Source of the DNA: Elstera sp044372965
Lineage (GTDB): Bacteria > Pseudomonadota > Alphaproteobacteria > Elsterales > Elsteraceae
NCBI RefSeq assembly: GCF_044372965.1
Contig: NZ_JBILQX010000061.1
Span: 1 to 18,475, forward strand
Length of the DNA stretch: 18,475 nt
Reading direction: 5' to 3'
Made by a program: the position numbers and the translations under genes. Of the stretch, positions 1 to 7,619 are shown one piece after another (position 1 is the stretch's first letter; each line of letters opens with the position of its first letter). Below the pieces are notes generated by a model that was not told where the DNA came from, ran no database searches, and was given only the letters and a program-made list of their open reading frames with translations.

Positions 1-204
1 ATGGGAATCCCCCACCAACGCGCTGCCTTCGGTGGCGAGCAAATCGGCAATCGCTTCGCTTTCTTCCGCCGTCACGCCAAAGTCGCCTTCGATAACTTTT
101 TCGTGCACCAGGGTTTGCAGGCCCGTAGCGAGATCGGTGACGAGGGCGACCGGGCGGCCTTCGGCGCGGGCGGTAAGCAGCTTTTCGAGCAACGACAGGC
201 GCAT
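1..204 (-). CDS. XdhC/CoxF-family maturation protein, N-terminal part only
   Basis: This gene starts with ATG at 204 and runs off the left edge, so only the first 68 codons are visible. It begins MRLSLLEKLL, followed by a stretch (VALVTDLATGLQTLVHEK) resembling the N-terminal part of XdhC/CoxF proteins. These help insert or sulfurate the molybdenum cofactor of xanthine-dehydrogenase-type enzymes. The expected C-terminal Rossmann domain would lie outside the window. Its start is only 3 bp after the stop of the preceding XdhC-domain gene, with GAGG inside that gene's end as a ribosome site, so the two are probably translationally coupled. It is the last visible gene of the cox-type operon. The family call rests on a short stretch plus context. 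Confidence 0.7.
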   Translation of the reverse strand, partial: MRLSLLEKLLTARAEGRPVALVTDLATGLQTLVHEKVIEGDFGVTAEESEAIADLLATEGSALVGDSH

Positions 205-207
205 GGG

Positions 208-534
208 TTAAGCCTCGATCCGCTCGACGTAGATTTTCACCGTGCCGCCACAGGCCAGCCCGACCGACCAAGCCGCCTCGTCGCTGACCCCGAAGGTCAG
301 CAAGCGCGGTTCGCCATCGGCAATCGCCTCAATGCCCTGTTCGATCACCGAGCCTTCAACACAGCCGCCCGAGACCGAGCCGATAAAGCGCCCATCGGCG
401 GCTATCGCCAGATGACTGCCCGCCGGGCGCGGGGAGGAGCCCCAGGTGGCGATAACGGTGGCGAGCGCCACACCGCCCCCCGCCTTGGCCCAGGCGGCGG
501 CTTGAGTGAGCACGTCTTCAGGATCAAGCGCCAT
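208..534 (-). CDS. XdhC/CoxI-family protein, single N-terminal domain (108 aa)
   Basis: This is a small protein consisting of only the XdhC/CoxI N-terminal domain. The hallmark SVSGGCVE lies at residues 53-60, preceded by TWGSSPRPAG (30-39), and the protein ends with GLACGGTVKIYVE (92-104). Full XdhC proteins are two to three times longer and add a Rossmann domain; this one stops after the first domain, and the next gene supplies a second XdhC-like N-terminus. In the family, XdhC binds Mo cofactor and delivers the sulfurated form to the hydroxylase large subunit. The ATG at 534 follows an excellent ribosome site, GGAGGTGA, which overlaps the coxE stop codon 7 bp upstream. That makes operon membership and the start secure. 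Confidence 0.85.
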   Translation of the reverse strand: MALDPEDVLTQAAAWAKAGGGVALATVIATWGSSPRPAGSHLAIAADGRFIGSVSGGCVEGSVIEQGIEAIADGEPRLLTFGVSDEAAWSVGLACGGTVKIYVERIEA

Positions 535-541
535 AATAAGG

Positions 542-1714
542 TCACCTCCGGGCCGGAATGGGTTTTGTCAGGGCTTCGGCAAGCGCTGCCAGACTGTCTA
601 ACGAGTGAACAGGGCGCATCTCATCAGCATGGGGCAGCAGCGCTTGAATGCCTAATGCGCGCGGCGCAAACCCCTCATAGCGTAAAAGCGGGTTCAGCCA
701 GATCAACCTTCGGCAGGAGCGCTGGAGCCGCGCCGCCTCCCGCCCCAGCAAGGCCGGATCGTCGCGCTCCAGCCCATCGGTAATCAGCAGCACAATCGCG
801 CCGCGCCCGAGCACCCGCCGCGCCCAATCCTTATTGAAGCGCAACAGCGCGTCGCCGATTCGCGTGCCGCCCGACCAATCGACCACGGCGCGCGCCGCCC
901 GGTCCACGGCTTGATCGACGTCGCGGTCTTGCAGGGCGCGGGTAATATTGGTCAGACGTGTGCCGAACACGAACGACTGCACCCGGTCGTGATCCTGAGT
1001 TAGCCCATGGACGAAATGCAGCAGAATGCGCGCGTAGCGGTCCATCGAGCCCGAAATATCGCAGAGCACCACAATCGGCGTTGGGCGTTCCCGCCGCCGG
1101 ACGAATTTCGGTAGGGCGAATTCGCCACCCGAGCGGGCCGCCGCCCGCAGGGTCGCGCGCCCGTCGAAGCGCTTGCCCCAGGGGTGCCGCTGCCAGCGCC
1201 TCGACACCGTGGGCGGAAAGCTGAGCCGTAGCCGGGCGAGAGCCGCTTTCGCCGCCGCAAGCTCGGTTAAGCTCATGTTATCGAAATCGCGCTGGCGCAG
1301 TTCTTCCTGGGCCGAGGCGGAGAGGGTGGCGCTAATCTCCTCGCGCTGCTCCGGTTCCGCCTTGGCCTCGCGCGGCGCTTGATTGGAAAAGGCTTCAGCC
1401 AGCCGCGCCGCCAGATCGGGCGGTGGGGTGCCGGTGCCTTCTAACTGCAAATTCGGCAGCAGTAAGCCCATCATCCGCTCCAATAGGCGCGGATTGCGCC
1501 AGAACAGATGAAAGGCTTGATCGAAGATCGGCTTCTCCTCGCGCTTGCGCACCAGGGTAGCGTGCAAGGCCCAGTAAAGATCGTCCCGCCGCTCCGGCCC
1601 CACCGCCGCCGCCGCCTCAATCGCCGCCAGCGCGTGGGCCGGGCCAACCGGCAAGCCTGCGCGCCGTAGCACGCGGACGAAGTTCAGAATGGTCTCGCCG
1701 ATTCGCCCGGCCAT
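542..1714 (-). CDS. coxE: CoxE-type von Willebrand factor A domain protein (390 aa)
   Basis: CoxE-family VWA protein, partner of the MoxR ATPase CoxD in maturing the CuSMo or Mo site of CO-dehydrogenase-type enzymes. The MIDAS metal site is visible as DISGSM starting at residue 219, with the supporting SGGTRIGD and ITDGLERDD segments later in the domain. The N-terminal half is helical and charged, as is usual for CoxE. The frame is open up to 1774, but MAGRIGETILNFVRVLRRAGL at 1714 is the family-like start. It lies 16 bp after the coxD stop, with GGCGGA upstream. The extra 20 residues of the longer frame would overlap coxD and look like non-coding translation. The stop overlaps the ribosome site of the next gene. 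Confidence 0.88.
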   Translation of the reverse strand: MAGRIGETILNFVRVLRRAGLPVGPAHALAAIEAAAAVGPERRDDLYWALHATLVRKREEKPIFDQAFHLFWRNPRLLERMMGLLLPNLQLEGTGTPPPDLAARLAEAFSNQAPREAKAEPEQREEISATLSASAQEELRQRDFDNMSLTELAAAKAALARLRLSFPPTVSRRWQRHPWGKRFDGRATLRAAARSGGEFALPKFVRRRERPTPIVVLCDISGSMDRYARILLHFVHGLTQDHDRVQSFVFGTRLTNITRALQDRDVDQAVDRAARAVVDWSGGTRIGDALLRFNKDWARRVLGRGAIVLLITDGLERDDPALLGREAARLQRSCRRLIWLNPLLRYEGFAPRALGIQALLPHADEMRPVHSLDSLAALAEALTKPIPARR

Positions 1715-1730
1715 TAGATCCGCCCGATCA

Positions 1731-2645
1731 TTAGAGTCCGAGGGGCTTCTGCGATAGCTCGGCCTGAATATCATTCAGCAGCCGCAGGGCTTCGGAGCCC
1801 CGCAAACGGGCGATATCATCTTGATATTTCAAGAGAACCCCTAGGGTCTGCTCGATCAAATCCGGGGTGAGGGCAATCGCATCCAACTGCACCAGCGCCT
1901 GCGCCCAATCGAGCGTTTCGGCGACGCCGGGCGATTTGAACAGGTCCATCCCGCGCAAACGCTGCACGAACCCAACGATCTGCGCCGCCAGCTCCTCGGC
2001 CGCGCCGCCCGCCTTGGCCCGCAGAATCGCCGCCTCGCGCTCCGCCGTCGGGTAATCGACCCAATGGTAGAGGCAGCGGCGCTTCAATGCGTCGTGAATC
2101 TCGCGCGTGCGGTTGGAAGTGAGGATCACGAGCGGCAGCTCCGGCGCGCGGATCGTCCCCATTTCGGGGATCGTTGCTTGAAAATCCGACAGGATTTCGA
2201 GCAAAAATGCCTCGAACGGCTCATCCGCCCGGTCCAACTCGTCGATCAGCAGTACCGGCGCGCCGCCTGGTTGCGGCGACAGCGCCTCCAGCAGCGGGCG
2301 GCGGATGAGGAACTCGGCAGAATAGAGCGACAGCCCCTCGCCAGAGGCTTCCGCCTGCCGGATTGCTAGTAACTGCTTCGGATAGTTCCACTCGTAGAAG
2401 GCGCTGGCCAGATCGAGCCCATCGTAGCATTGCAGCCGGATTAAACGCCGCCCGAGCCCGGCGGCGAGGACTTTGGCAATCTCGGTTTTGCCAACGCCAG
2501 CCTCGCCCTCCAGCAGCAGGGGCCGCCCGAGCTTCAACGCCAGAAACAGCACCGTCGCCAGCGCCCGGTCGGCGACATAGTTTTCCTGCGTGAGAAGGGC
2601 CAGAGTTGCATCAATGGAAGGCGGCAGCGAAACGTGGGTGGTCAC
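1731..2645 (-). CDS. coxD: CoxD-type MoxR-family AAA+ ATPase (304 aa)
   Basis: AAA+ ATPase of the MoxR family. Walker A is GEAGVGKT (47-54), Walker B is VLLIDELD (131-138), sensor 1 is TSNRT (176-180) and an arginine-finger-like RR is at 189-190. In Oligotropha (Afipia) carboxidovorans CoxD is a membrane-associated chaperone needed to build the copper-sulfur-molybdenum site of CO dehydrogenase. Here the role is inferred from its place between the structural genes and coxE. The start codon is GTG at 2645, with GAGGAG seven bases upstream. It is separated from coxM by a 204-bp hairpin-rich gap, whereas the other genes in its block lie within about 20 bp of each other. It may therefore be expressed at a different level from coxSLM. 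Confidence 0.9.
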   Translation of the reverse strand: MTTHVSLPPSIDATLALLTQENYVADRALATVLFLALKLGRPLLLEGEAGVGKTEIAKVLAAGLGRRLIRLQCYDGLDLASAFYEWNYPKQLLAIRQAEASGEGLSLYSAEFLIRRPLLEALSPQPGGAPVLLIDELDRADEPFEAFLLEILSDFQATIPEMGTIRAPELPLVILTSNRTREIHDALKRRCLYHWVDYPTAEREAAILRAKAGGAAEELAAQIVGFVQRLRGMDLFKSPGVAETLDWAQALVQLDAIALTPDLIEQTLGVLLKYQDDIARLRGSEALRLLNDIQAELSQKPLGL

Positions 2646-2676
2646 TCAGAAACTCCTCGGAACTCGCGGCGCGTTA

Positions 2677-2844
2677 GCAGGGACTTTGTCCCTGCACCCT
2701 TACCCAAGGGGCTTGCCCCTTGGGAATCCCTTATTCCTCGTGTCGTCAATAAGATGGTAGAGTTAATGTTTTGTTTTTATTGATAAAAAGGATTACCAAG
2801 GGGCAAGCCCCTTGGTTGGGGTTGTTAGGGGCTTAGCCCCTAAC
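2677..2844. repeat. REP-like inverted pair of double hairpins between coxM and coxD
   Basis: Four near-perfect palindromes lie in 168 bp. Hairpin 1: GCAGGGAC/GTCCCTGC, 3-nt loop (2677-2695). Hairpin 2: CCCAAGGGGC/GCCCCTTGGG, loop TT (2703-2724). Hairpin 3: ACCAAGGGGC/GCCCCTTGGT, loop AA (2795-2816). Hairpin 4: GTTAGGGGC/GCCCCTAAC, 3-nt loop (2824-2844). Hairpin 3 is the reverse complement of hairpin 2 apart from the outermost base pairs, and hairpin 4 is a diverged counterpart of hairpin 1. The whole is therefore two copies of a two-hairpin unit in opposite orientation, flanking an AT-rich core (about 2731-2790). That matches the architecture of REP/BIME-type extragenic palindromes. No transposase is present. 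In RNA these hairpins could stabilise the upstream coxSLM message or attenuate transcription into coxD. Confidence 0.85.
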
Positions 2845-2849
2845 TTAGC

Positions 2850-3644
2850 TCAAGCAATCGTCGCCACCGCTCGCTTCGCCAACACGCCGATCAGATGCGC
2901 CCGATAGGCGGCGCTGGCGTGAATGTCGCTATTGAGGTCGTCGGCGGGCCAAGTGGCACCGTCCAAAGCCGCCGCCGTGAAAGAGCCCGCGAGGGCGGTC
3001 TCGAAACTCCCGGCCCGAAACACACCCGGCCCGGCCCCCGTCACGGCGACGCGCACACCGCTGCCCGTGTCCGCGACGAAGACGCCGACGACGGCATAGC
3101 GGGAGGCGGGGTTCGGAAACTTGATGTAAGCCGCGCGTTTGGGCAGCGGGAAGCGGATTTCGGTAACGATTTCACCCTCTTCCAGCGCGGTTGCAAACAG
3201 GCCGGTGAAGAAATCATCCGCCGCAATTTCGCGCCGATCTGTCACCACCGTCGCCCCCAGGCCCAGAACAGCGGACGGATAGTCCGCCGCCGGATCGTGG
3301 TTGACGATGGAGCCGCCGATTGTGCCGCGATGGCGTACTTGCGCGTCGCCGATGCCATCGGCAAGGGCGGCGAGCGCCGGAAGCGCGGCGGCGACGATGT
3401 CCGAACTGGCGACATCGGCGTGCCGGGTCATCGCGCCGATGACGAGCGTATCGCCGTCACGGCGGATACCCGACAGGCTGGACAGCGCGCCGAGATCGAC
3501 CAATTGGCTCGGCTGCGCGAGGCGTTGCTTGAGGGTAGGAATAAGCGTCATTCCGCCCGCCAAGACCTTGGCATCGCTATCGTTTGCGAGCGTGGCGACG
3601 GCATCGGCGACCGAAGCGGGGCGGGTATAGTCAAAGGCGTACAT
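2850..3644 (-). CDS. coxM: FAD-binding medium subunit of CO-dehydrogenase-type molybdenum hydroxylase (264 aa)
   Basis: CoxM/CutM-type flavoprotein subunit. It passes electrons from the iron-sulfur subunit to the final acceptor through FAD. Both FAD signatures of the family are visible: AGGMTL (29-34) and TIGGSI (108-113). At 264 residues it is slightly shorter than typical CoxM (about 285). The ATG at 3644 has AAGGAG upstream that overlaps the TAA stop of coxL, so the two are tightly coupled. It is the last structural gene, giving the order S-L-M that is usual for form II clusters (form I is M-S-L). The hairpin repeat follows directly after its stop. Confidence 0.93.
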   Translation of the reverse strand: MYAFDYTRPASVADAVATLANDSDAKVLAGGMTLIPTLKQRLAQPSQLVDLGALSSLSGIRRDGDTLVIGAMTRHADVASSDIVAAALPALAALADGIGDAQVRHRGTIGGSIVNHDPAADYPSAVLGLGATVVTDRREIAADDFFTGLFATALEEGEIVTEIRFPLPKRAAYIKFPNPASRYAVVGVFVADTGSGVRVAVTGAGPGVFRAGSFETALAGSFTAAALDGATWPADDLNSDIHASAAYRAHLIGVLAKRAVATIA

Positions 3645-3655
3645 GGTCGCTCTCC

Positions 3656-6031
3656 TTATTCAGCCGCCGCAGCGGGCCGCGCGGCTTGAATGATCTGCCA
3701 GACTTTTTCCGGCGTCGCGGGCATATCGATATGGCTCACCCCATAGGGTTTCAGCGCGTCCACTACGGCATTGATAACCGCCGGCGGGCAGCCGATGGCT
3801 CCCACTTCGCCGCAGCCCTTCACCCCCAGCGGGTTATGGGTGCAGAGGGTGGTATGGTGATCGACGGTGATGAAGGGCACATCGTCGGCGCGCGGCATGC
3901 AATAGTCCATGAACGAGCCGGTCAGAAGCTGCGCATCCTCGCTATAGACGCAAGTTTCCAGCAAAGCCTGCCCAATGCCTTGAACGATCCCGCCTTGAAC
4001 CTGGCCTTCAACGATCATCGGATTGATGACCCGACCCACATCGTCCACCGCCGTGAAGCGCACCACTTGGGTAACGCCGGTATCGGGGTCGATTTCAACT
4101 TCGCAAATATGCGAGCCGCCGGGGAAGGTGAAGTTTTTCGGATCATAGAAGGCGGTTTCTTCCAGGCCCGGCTCTTCGGTTTCGATAGGGTAATTATGCG
4201 GCACATAGGCGGCGAGGGCGATTTCGCCAAACGCCTTGCTGCGGTCGGTGCCCGCGACGGTAAACTTACCATCGGCGAAAACGATATCGGCCTCGGCGGC
4301 TTCCAGCAGATGGGCGGCGATGCGCTTGCCCTTGGCGACGATCTTATCGACCGCCTTCACAATCGCGGACCCGCCAACGGCGAGACTGCGCGAGCCATAA
4401 GTCCCCATGCCAAACGGAATCTTATCCGTATCGCCATGGACGATTTCGATGCTTTCGATGGGAATGCCCAATTGGTCGGCTACCACCTGCGCGAAGGTGG
4501 TTTCATGGCCTTGCCCATGCGAATGGGTGCCGGTGAAGACCGTGACCGAGCCGGTAGGATGCACGCGGACACTGCCGACTTCATAAAGGGCCGCGCGCGC
4601 GCCCAGGCTGCCGACGACCGCCGACGGGGCAATGCCGCAGGCTTCGAGATAGGTCGAAAGCCCAATGCCGCGCAGCTTTCCGCGCGCCGCGCTTTCAGCT
4701 TTGCGCGCCGGGAACCCGGCCCAATCAGATTTTTCCAACGCCCGATCCAAACACCCGGCGTGATCCCCACTGTCATATTGCAGGGCCACGGGGGTTTGAT
4801 AGGGGTAGGCATCGGGCGGAATGAAGTTGCGGCGGCGCAACTCGACCCGGTCAATCCCCGAGACTTCCGCCGCTACATCGACCAGCCGTTCCAAGAGGAA
4901 CGTGGTTTCTGGGCGACCCGCGCCGCGATAGGCGTCGACCGGTACGGTATGGGTGAACACCGCCTTCACTTCGCCGTAGATGGCGGGCGTCGTGTAAACC
5001 CCGGCCAGCAAAGTGCCCGAGAGATAGGTCGGCACTGCAGGCGCGAAGGTGGAGAGATAGGCCCCCATATTGGCGATGGTGGCAACGCGCAGGCCGAGGA
5101 AGCGGCCTTGCTCGTCCATCGCCAATTCGGCATGGGAATGATGGTCGCGCCCGTGGGCATCGCTCATGAAGCTTTCCGAGCGCTCGGCGGTCCATTTCAC
5201 CGGGCGTTCGATTTGCTTCGCCGCCCAGGTAACAATCGCTTCTTCAGCATAGTGGAAAATCTTCGACCCAAACCCGCCGCCGACATCGGGGGCGACGACG
5301 CGCAACCGCGATTCGGGGATACCAAGCACGAAGGCGCCCATCAGCAGGCGAATGACGTGCGGATTTTGCGACGTCGTGTAGAGCGTGTGTAGATCGTTCG
5401 ACACATCGTAATCGCCAATCGCCGCACGCGGTTCCATCGCGTTCGGGATCAGGCGGTTATTGATGAGATCGATTTTGGCGACCCATTTGGCCTTCTCAAA
5501 CGCCGCATCCGTCGCGGCTTTATCGCCGATGTGCCAGTCAAAACAGAGGTTATCCGGGGCTACATCCGGCCAGACTGGCGGCGCGCCCGGCTCCAGCGCT
5601 TTCTTAGCGTCAGCAATGGCGGGCAGGGGTTGATAGTCGATCTCGATCAATTCAGCCGCGTCTTTGGCTTCTGAATAGCTTTCAGCGATGACGACGGCGA
5701 CTTGATCGCCGACATAGCGCACGAAGTCTTGGGCGAGGGGCGGATGCGGCGGCTCCTTCATCGGGCTGCCGTCCTTGGAATGGACCTGCCAGCCGCAGGG
5801 GATGGAGCCGACCTTCATATCGTCGCCCGTGAAGACGGCGACCACGCCCGGCGCGGCTTTCGCGGCCGAGGCATCCAGCGACGCAATCTTCGCATAGGCG
5901 TGGGGCGAACGCAGAATATAGGCGTGGGTTTGGTTGGGGCGGTTCATATCATCGGTATAATTGCCCTTACCGGTCAAAAACCGCTTATCTTCCCGCCGCT
6001 TAACGGAAGTTCCTACTGACGTTACACTCAT
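3656..6031 (-). CDS. coxL: Large (molybdenum) subunit of form II CO-dehydrogenase-like hydroxylase (791 aa)
   Basis: Catalytic subunit of the xanthine-oxidase family, holding Mo-molybdopterin cytosine dinucleotide. Visible motifs are GGGFGSK (251-257), AYRGAGR (367-373), GQGHE (506-510), TYGSRS (544-549) and GCGEVG (739-744), whose Glu742 is in the position of the catalytic base. AYRGAGR is the form II (BMS) signature; genuine high-affinity form I CO dehydrogenases carry AYxCSFR, with the cysteine that binds copper. That cysteine is absent here, so copper-dependent CO oxidation should not be assumed. Alternative substrates are aldehydes, purines or other small heterocycles. Length is normal (about 780-810). 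The ATG at 6031 has GGGAGG upstream. coxS lies 48 bp upstream and coxM follows after 11 bp. Confidence 0.94.
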   Translation of the reverse strand: MSVTSVGTSVKRREDKRFLTGKGNYTDDMNRPNQTHAYILRSPHAYAKIASLDASAAKAAPGVVAVFTGDDMKVGSIPCGWQVHSKDGSPMKEPPHPPLAQDFVRYVGDQVAVVIAESYSEAKDAAELIEIDYQPLPAIADAKKALEPGAPPVWPDVAPDNLCFDWHIGDKAATDAAFEKAKWVAKIDLINNRLIPNAMEPRAAIGDYDVSNDLHTLYTTSQNPHVIRLLMGAFVLGIPESRLRVVAPDVGGGFGSKIFHYAEEAIVTWAAKQIERPVKWTAERSESFMSDAHGRDHHSHAELAMDEQGRFLGLRVATIANMGAYLSTFAPAVPTYLSGTLLAGVYTTPAIYGEVKAVFTHTVPVDAYRGAGRPETTFLLERLVDVAAEVSGIDRVELRRRNFIPPDAYPYQTPVALQYDSGDHAGCLDRALEKSDWAGFPARKAESAARGKLRGIGLSTYLEACGIAPSAVVGSLGARAALYEVGSVRVHPTGSVTVFTGTHSHGQGHETTFAQVVADQLGIPIESIEIVHGDTDKIPFGMGTYGSRSLAVGGSAIVKAVDKIVAKGKRIAAHLLEAAEADIVFADGKFTVAGTDRSKAFGEIALAAYVPHNYPIETEEPGLEETAFYDPKNFTFPGGSHICEVEIDPDTGVTQVVRFTAVDDVGRVINPMIVEGQVQGGIVQGIGQALLETCVYSEDAQLLTGSFMDYCMPRADDVPFITVDHHTTLCTHNPLGVKGCGEVGAIGCPPAVINAVVDALKPYGVSHIDMPATPEKVWQIIQAARPAAAAE

Positions 6032-6079
6032 CGCCTCGTCCTCCCTGAACTCGGACTGATTCTGCTGATTTTTATTTTG

Positions 6080-6571
6080 TTATTCAGCAGCTTGCGCAGT
6101 TTGGCGCAGCGTTTGGGCCGCGTGTTGAACGGCCTTCACGATATTATGGTAGCCGGTGCAACGGCAGATATTGCCTTCCAGCCAGGTGCGAATCTCATGT
6201 TCGCTGGGGTTCGGATTCTTCACAAGAAGATCGGCCGAACTCATCACCATGCCGGGGGTGCAGAAGCCGCACTGCAAGCCGTGATGCTCGCGGAAAGCTT
6301 CTTGCAAGGCATGGAGCGCGCCCGCCTGCGCCAAGCCTTCGATGGTGCGCACGGTCGCTCCATCGGCTTGCACCGCGAGAATCGTGCAGCTTTTCACCGA
6401 ATCGCCGTTCACATGAACGGTGCACGCGCCGCATTGGCTGGTATCGCAGCCCACATGCGTGCCGGTGAGGTGGAGATTGTCGCGCAGCAACTGCACCAGC
6501 AGCGTACGCGGTTCAACATCGGCAGTAACTTTTTTGCCGTTAACGGTTAGCGAAACAGAAACTGTGCTCAC
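6080..6571 (-). CDS. coxS: [2Fe-2S] small subunit of CO-dehydrogenase-type hydroxylase (163 aa)
   Basis: Iron-sulfur subunit carrying two [2Fe-2S] clusters. The plant-ferredoxin-type cluster uses Cys42, 47, 50 and 62 (GCDTSQCGAC...SC). The second, all-helical cluster uses Cys101, 104, 136 and 138 (CGFC and CRC). It relays electrons from the Mo site in CoxL to FAD in CoxM. The frame remains open to 6616, but a GTG at 6571 (MSTVSVSLTVNG) is preferred. It has GGGAGGG about seven bases upstream and gives the usual family length and N-terminus; the longer version adds an atypical MGRWSAIDLGREGSG. The stop is 48 bp before coxL. The 157 bp between it and coxG holds no clear motif. Confidence 0.92.
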   Translation of the reverse strand: MSTVSVSLTVNGKKVTADVEPRTLLVQLLRDNLHLTGTHVGCDTSQCGACTVHVNGDSVKSCTILAVQADGATVRTIEGLAQAGALHALQEAFREHHGLQCGFCTPGMVMSSADLLVKNPNPSEHEIRTWLEGNICRCTGYHNIVKAVQHAAQTLRQTAQAAE

Positions 6572-6728
6572 ACCCGAACCCTCCCTTCCGAGGTCAATCG
6601 CGCTCCAACGGCCCACCCTTGTTAAATGGTGCGGTGCCTGTTGTTGGTTGTGCGGTGCAGCATTGACGCTGACCCGCCTTCTCGGCGCTTATTTGCGAAA
6701 ACTACTGTGGTTTCTTTGTGTTACGATT

Positions 6729-7409
6729 TCAAGCCACAACCGCAACTAAGAGCCCGGCGAGAATCAGAAGCAAGCCAGAAATCCACAACCAGGGCGCGAG
6801 GGCTTTGGTTTCTTGATCGACGACTTCGACGATTTCATCCATGGCCTTAGCCTCATCCGCCGTGGCGGGCGAGGCAGTTTCAGCGGGCGGCGGCGGGATA
6901 TCATCTAACGTTTCCGCCCCATCGGCGGCGGCTTCTGCCGCGTCTTCGGCATCAACGGCAGCGGCGCTTTCGGCGCTCACCAGCGTGTTGAATTTCTGGA
7001 AGAACTCAGCCGCCAGACTTTTTGCCGCACCATCAATGAGGCGCGAGCCGATTTGCGCCAGTTTCCCACCAATTTGCGCATCGACCACATACGAAAGTTT
7101 GGTGCCCTCGGGCACGTCTTCGAGCTTCACCGTCGCGCCGCCCTTGGCAAAACCTGCCGGGCCGCCCTTACCTTCGCCTTGAATGCGATAGCCGTTGGGC
7201 GGGTCGAGATCGAGCAACGTCACTTGCCCGGTAAAACTGGCTTTCACCGGGCCAATTTTCGCGGTCACTTTCGCTGAAAGTTCGGTATCGGACAGTTTAT
7301 CGATGGTTTCGCAGCCAGGGATTGCTTGGCGCAAAATCTCGGGGTCGTTCAGGGCACGCCACACGCGATCTCGCGGGGCGGCGATGATGGTTTCGCCGGT
7401 TAGGTCCAT
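6729..7409 (-). CDS. coxG: CoxG-like SRPBCC-domain protein with C-terminal membrane anchor (226 aa)
   Basis: The N-terminal SRPBCC/START-like domain (about 1-150) begins with the family pattern MDLTGETIIAAPRDRVW and contains IPGCETI (30-36). It is followed by an Ala/Glu/Asp-rich low-complexity linker with a PPPP run (about 155-200). A single hydrophobic segment, WLWISGLLLILAGLLVAVVA, ends the chain. CoxG in CO oxidisers helps bring the enzyme to the inner face of the cytoplasmic membrane; the anchor seen here fits that role. The ATG at 7409 has GGAG nine bases upstream. It is the first gene of the minus-strand cluster and diverges from the antiporter gene at 7620. Confidence 0.88.
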   Translation of the reverse strand: MDLTGETIIAAPRDRVWRALNDPEILRQAIPGCETIDKLSDTELSAKVTAKIGPVKASFTGQVTLLDLDPPNGYRIQGEGKGGPAGFAKGGATVKLEDVPEGTKLSYVVDAQIGGKLAQIGSRLIDGAAKSLAAEFFQKFNTLVSAESAAAVDAEDAAEAAADGAETLDDIPPPPAETASPATADEAKAMDEIVEVVDQETKALAPWLWISGLLLILAGLLVAVVA

Positions 7410-7439
7410 TTTTATTCTCCGCTGAAACGATCAGGCTTT

Positions 7440-7468
7440 ACGGTAGCGAGGCGCTCCCTGGGCTTCAA
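7440..7468 (-). promoter_or_regulatory. Candidate promoter of the cox-type cluster
   Basis: Reading the minus strand, TTGAAG (7468-7463) is followed after exactly 17 bases by TACCGT (7445-7440). The second box ends about 30 bp before the coxG start. The -35 box is good but the -10 box is poor, so this is only a plausible sigma70-type site in the right place. Confidence 0.25.
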
Positions 7469-7543
7469 GGGGCGCAATCGGTTTTTCGCGGGCGTTCAGA
7501 GGAATAAAACCCACCATCCTCCGCCCCTAAGCCTTTAGTCTGC

Positions 7544-7572
7544 TTGAGCTGCCGAGCGAAACTCGCTATCGA
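7544..7572 (+). promoter_or_regulatory. Candidate promoter of the antiporter-HDAC-DUF192 unit
   Basis: TTGAGC (7544-7549) is separated by 17 bases from TATCGA (7567-7572), 47 bp upstream of the antiporter start. The spacer contains the short inverted repeat GAG-CGAAA-CTC. The match is weak at -10. The 210-bp divergent gap (7410-7619) has no other clear motif. Confidence 0.3.
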
Positions 7573-7619
7573 CCAGGGGCCGAAGAGCGCGTGTTGAAAA
7601 GAAAACAGGGAGGATTGGG

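Noticed and set aside
1..783. 260-codon plus-strand frame at the left edge
   Set aside because: It runs antisense to the XdhC-type genes and coxE, which have good motifs and ribosome sites.
2646..2849. Insertion sequence or MITE with target duplication in the coxM-coxD gap
   Set aside because: I could see inverted hairpin units but no flanking target duplication or transposase, so I call it REP-like only.
3584..5392. 602-codon open frame on the plus strand opposite coxL
   Set aside because: It is antisense to a well-recognised CoxL protein. Its sequence is rich in Arg, Gly, His and Asp without any family pattern, as expected of a GC-bias shadow.
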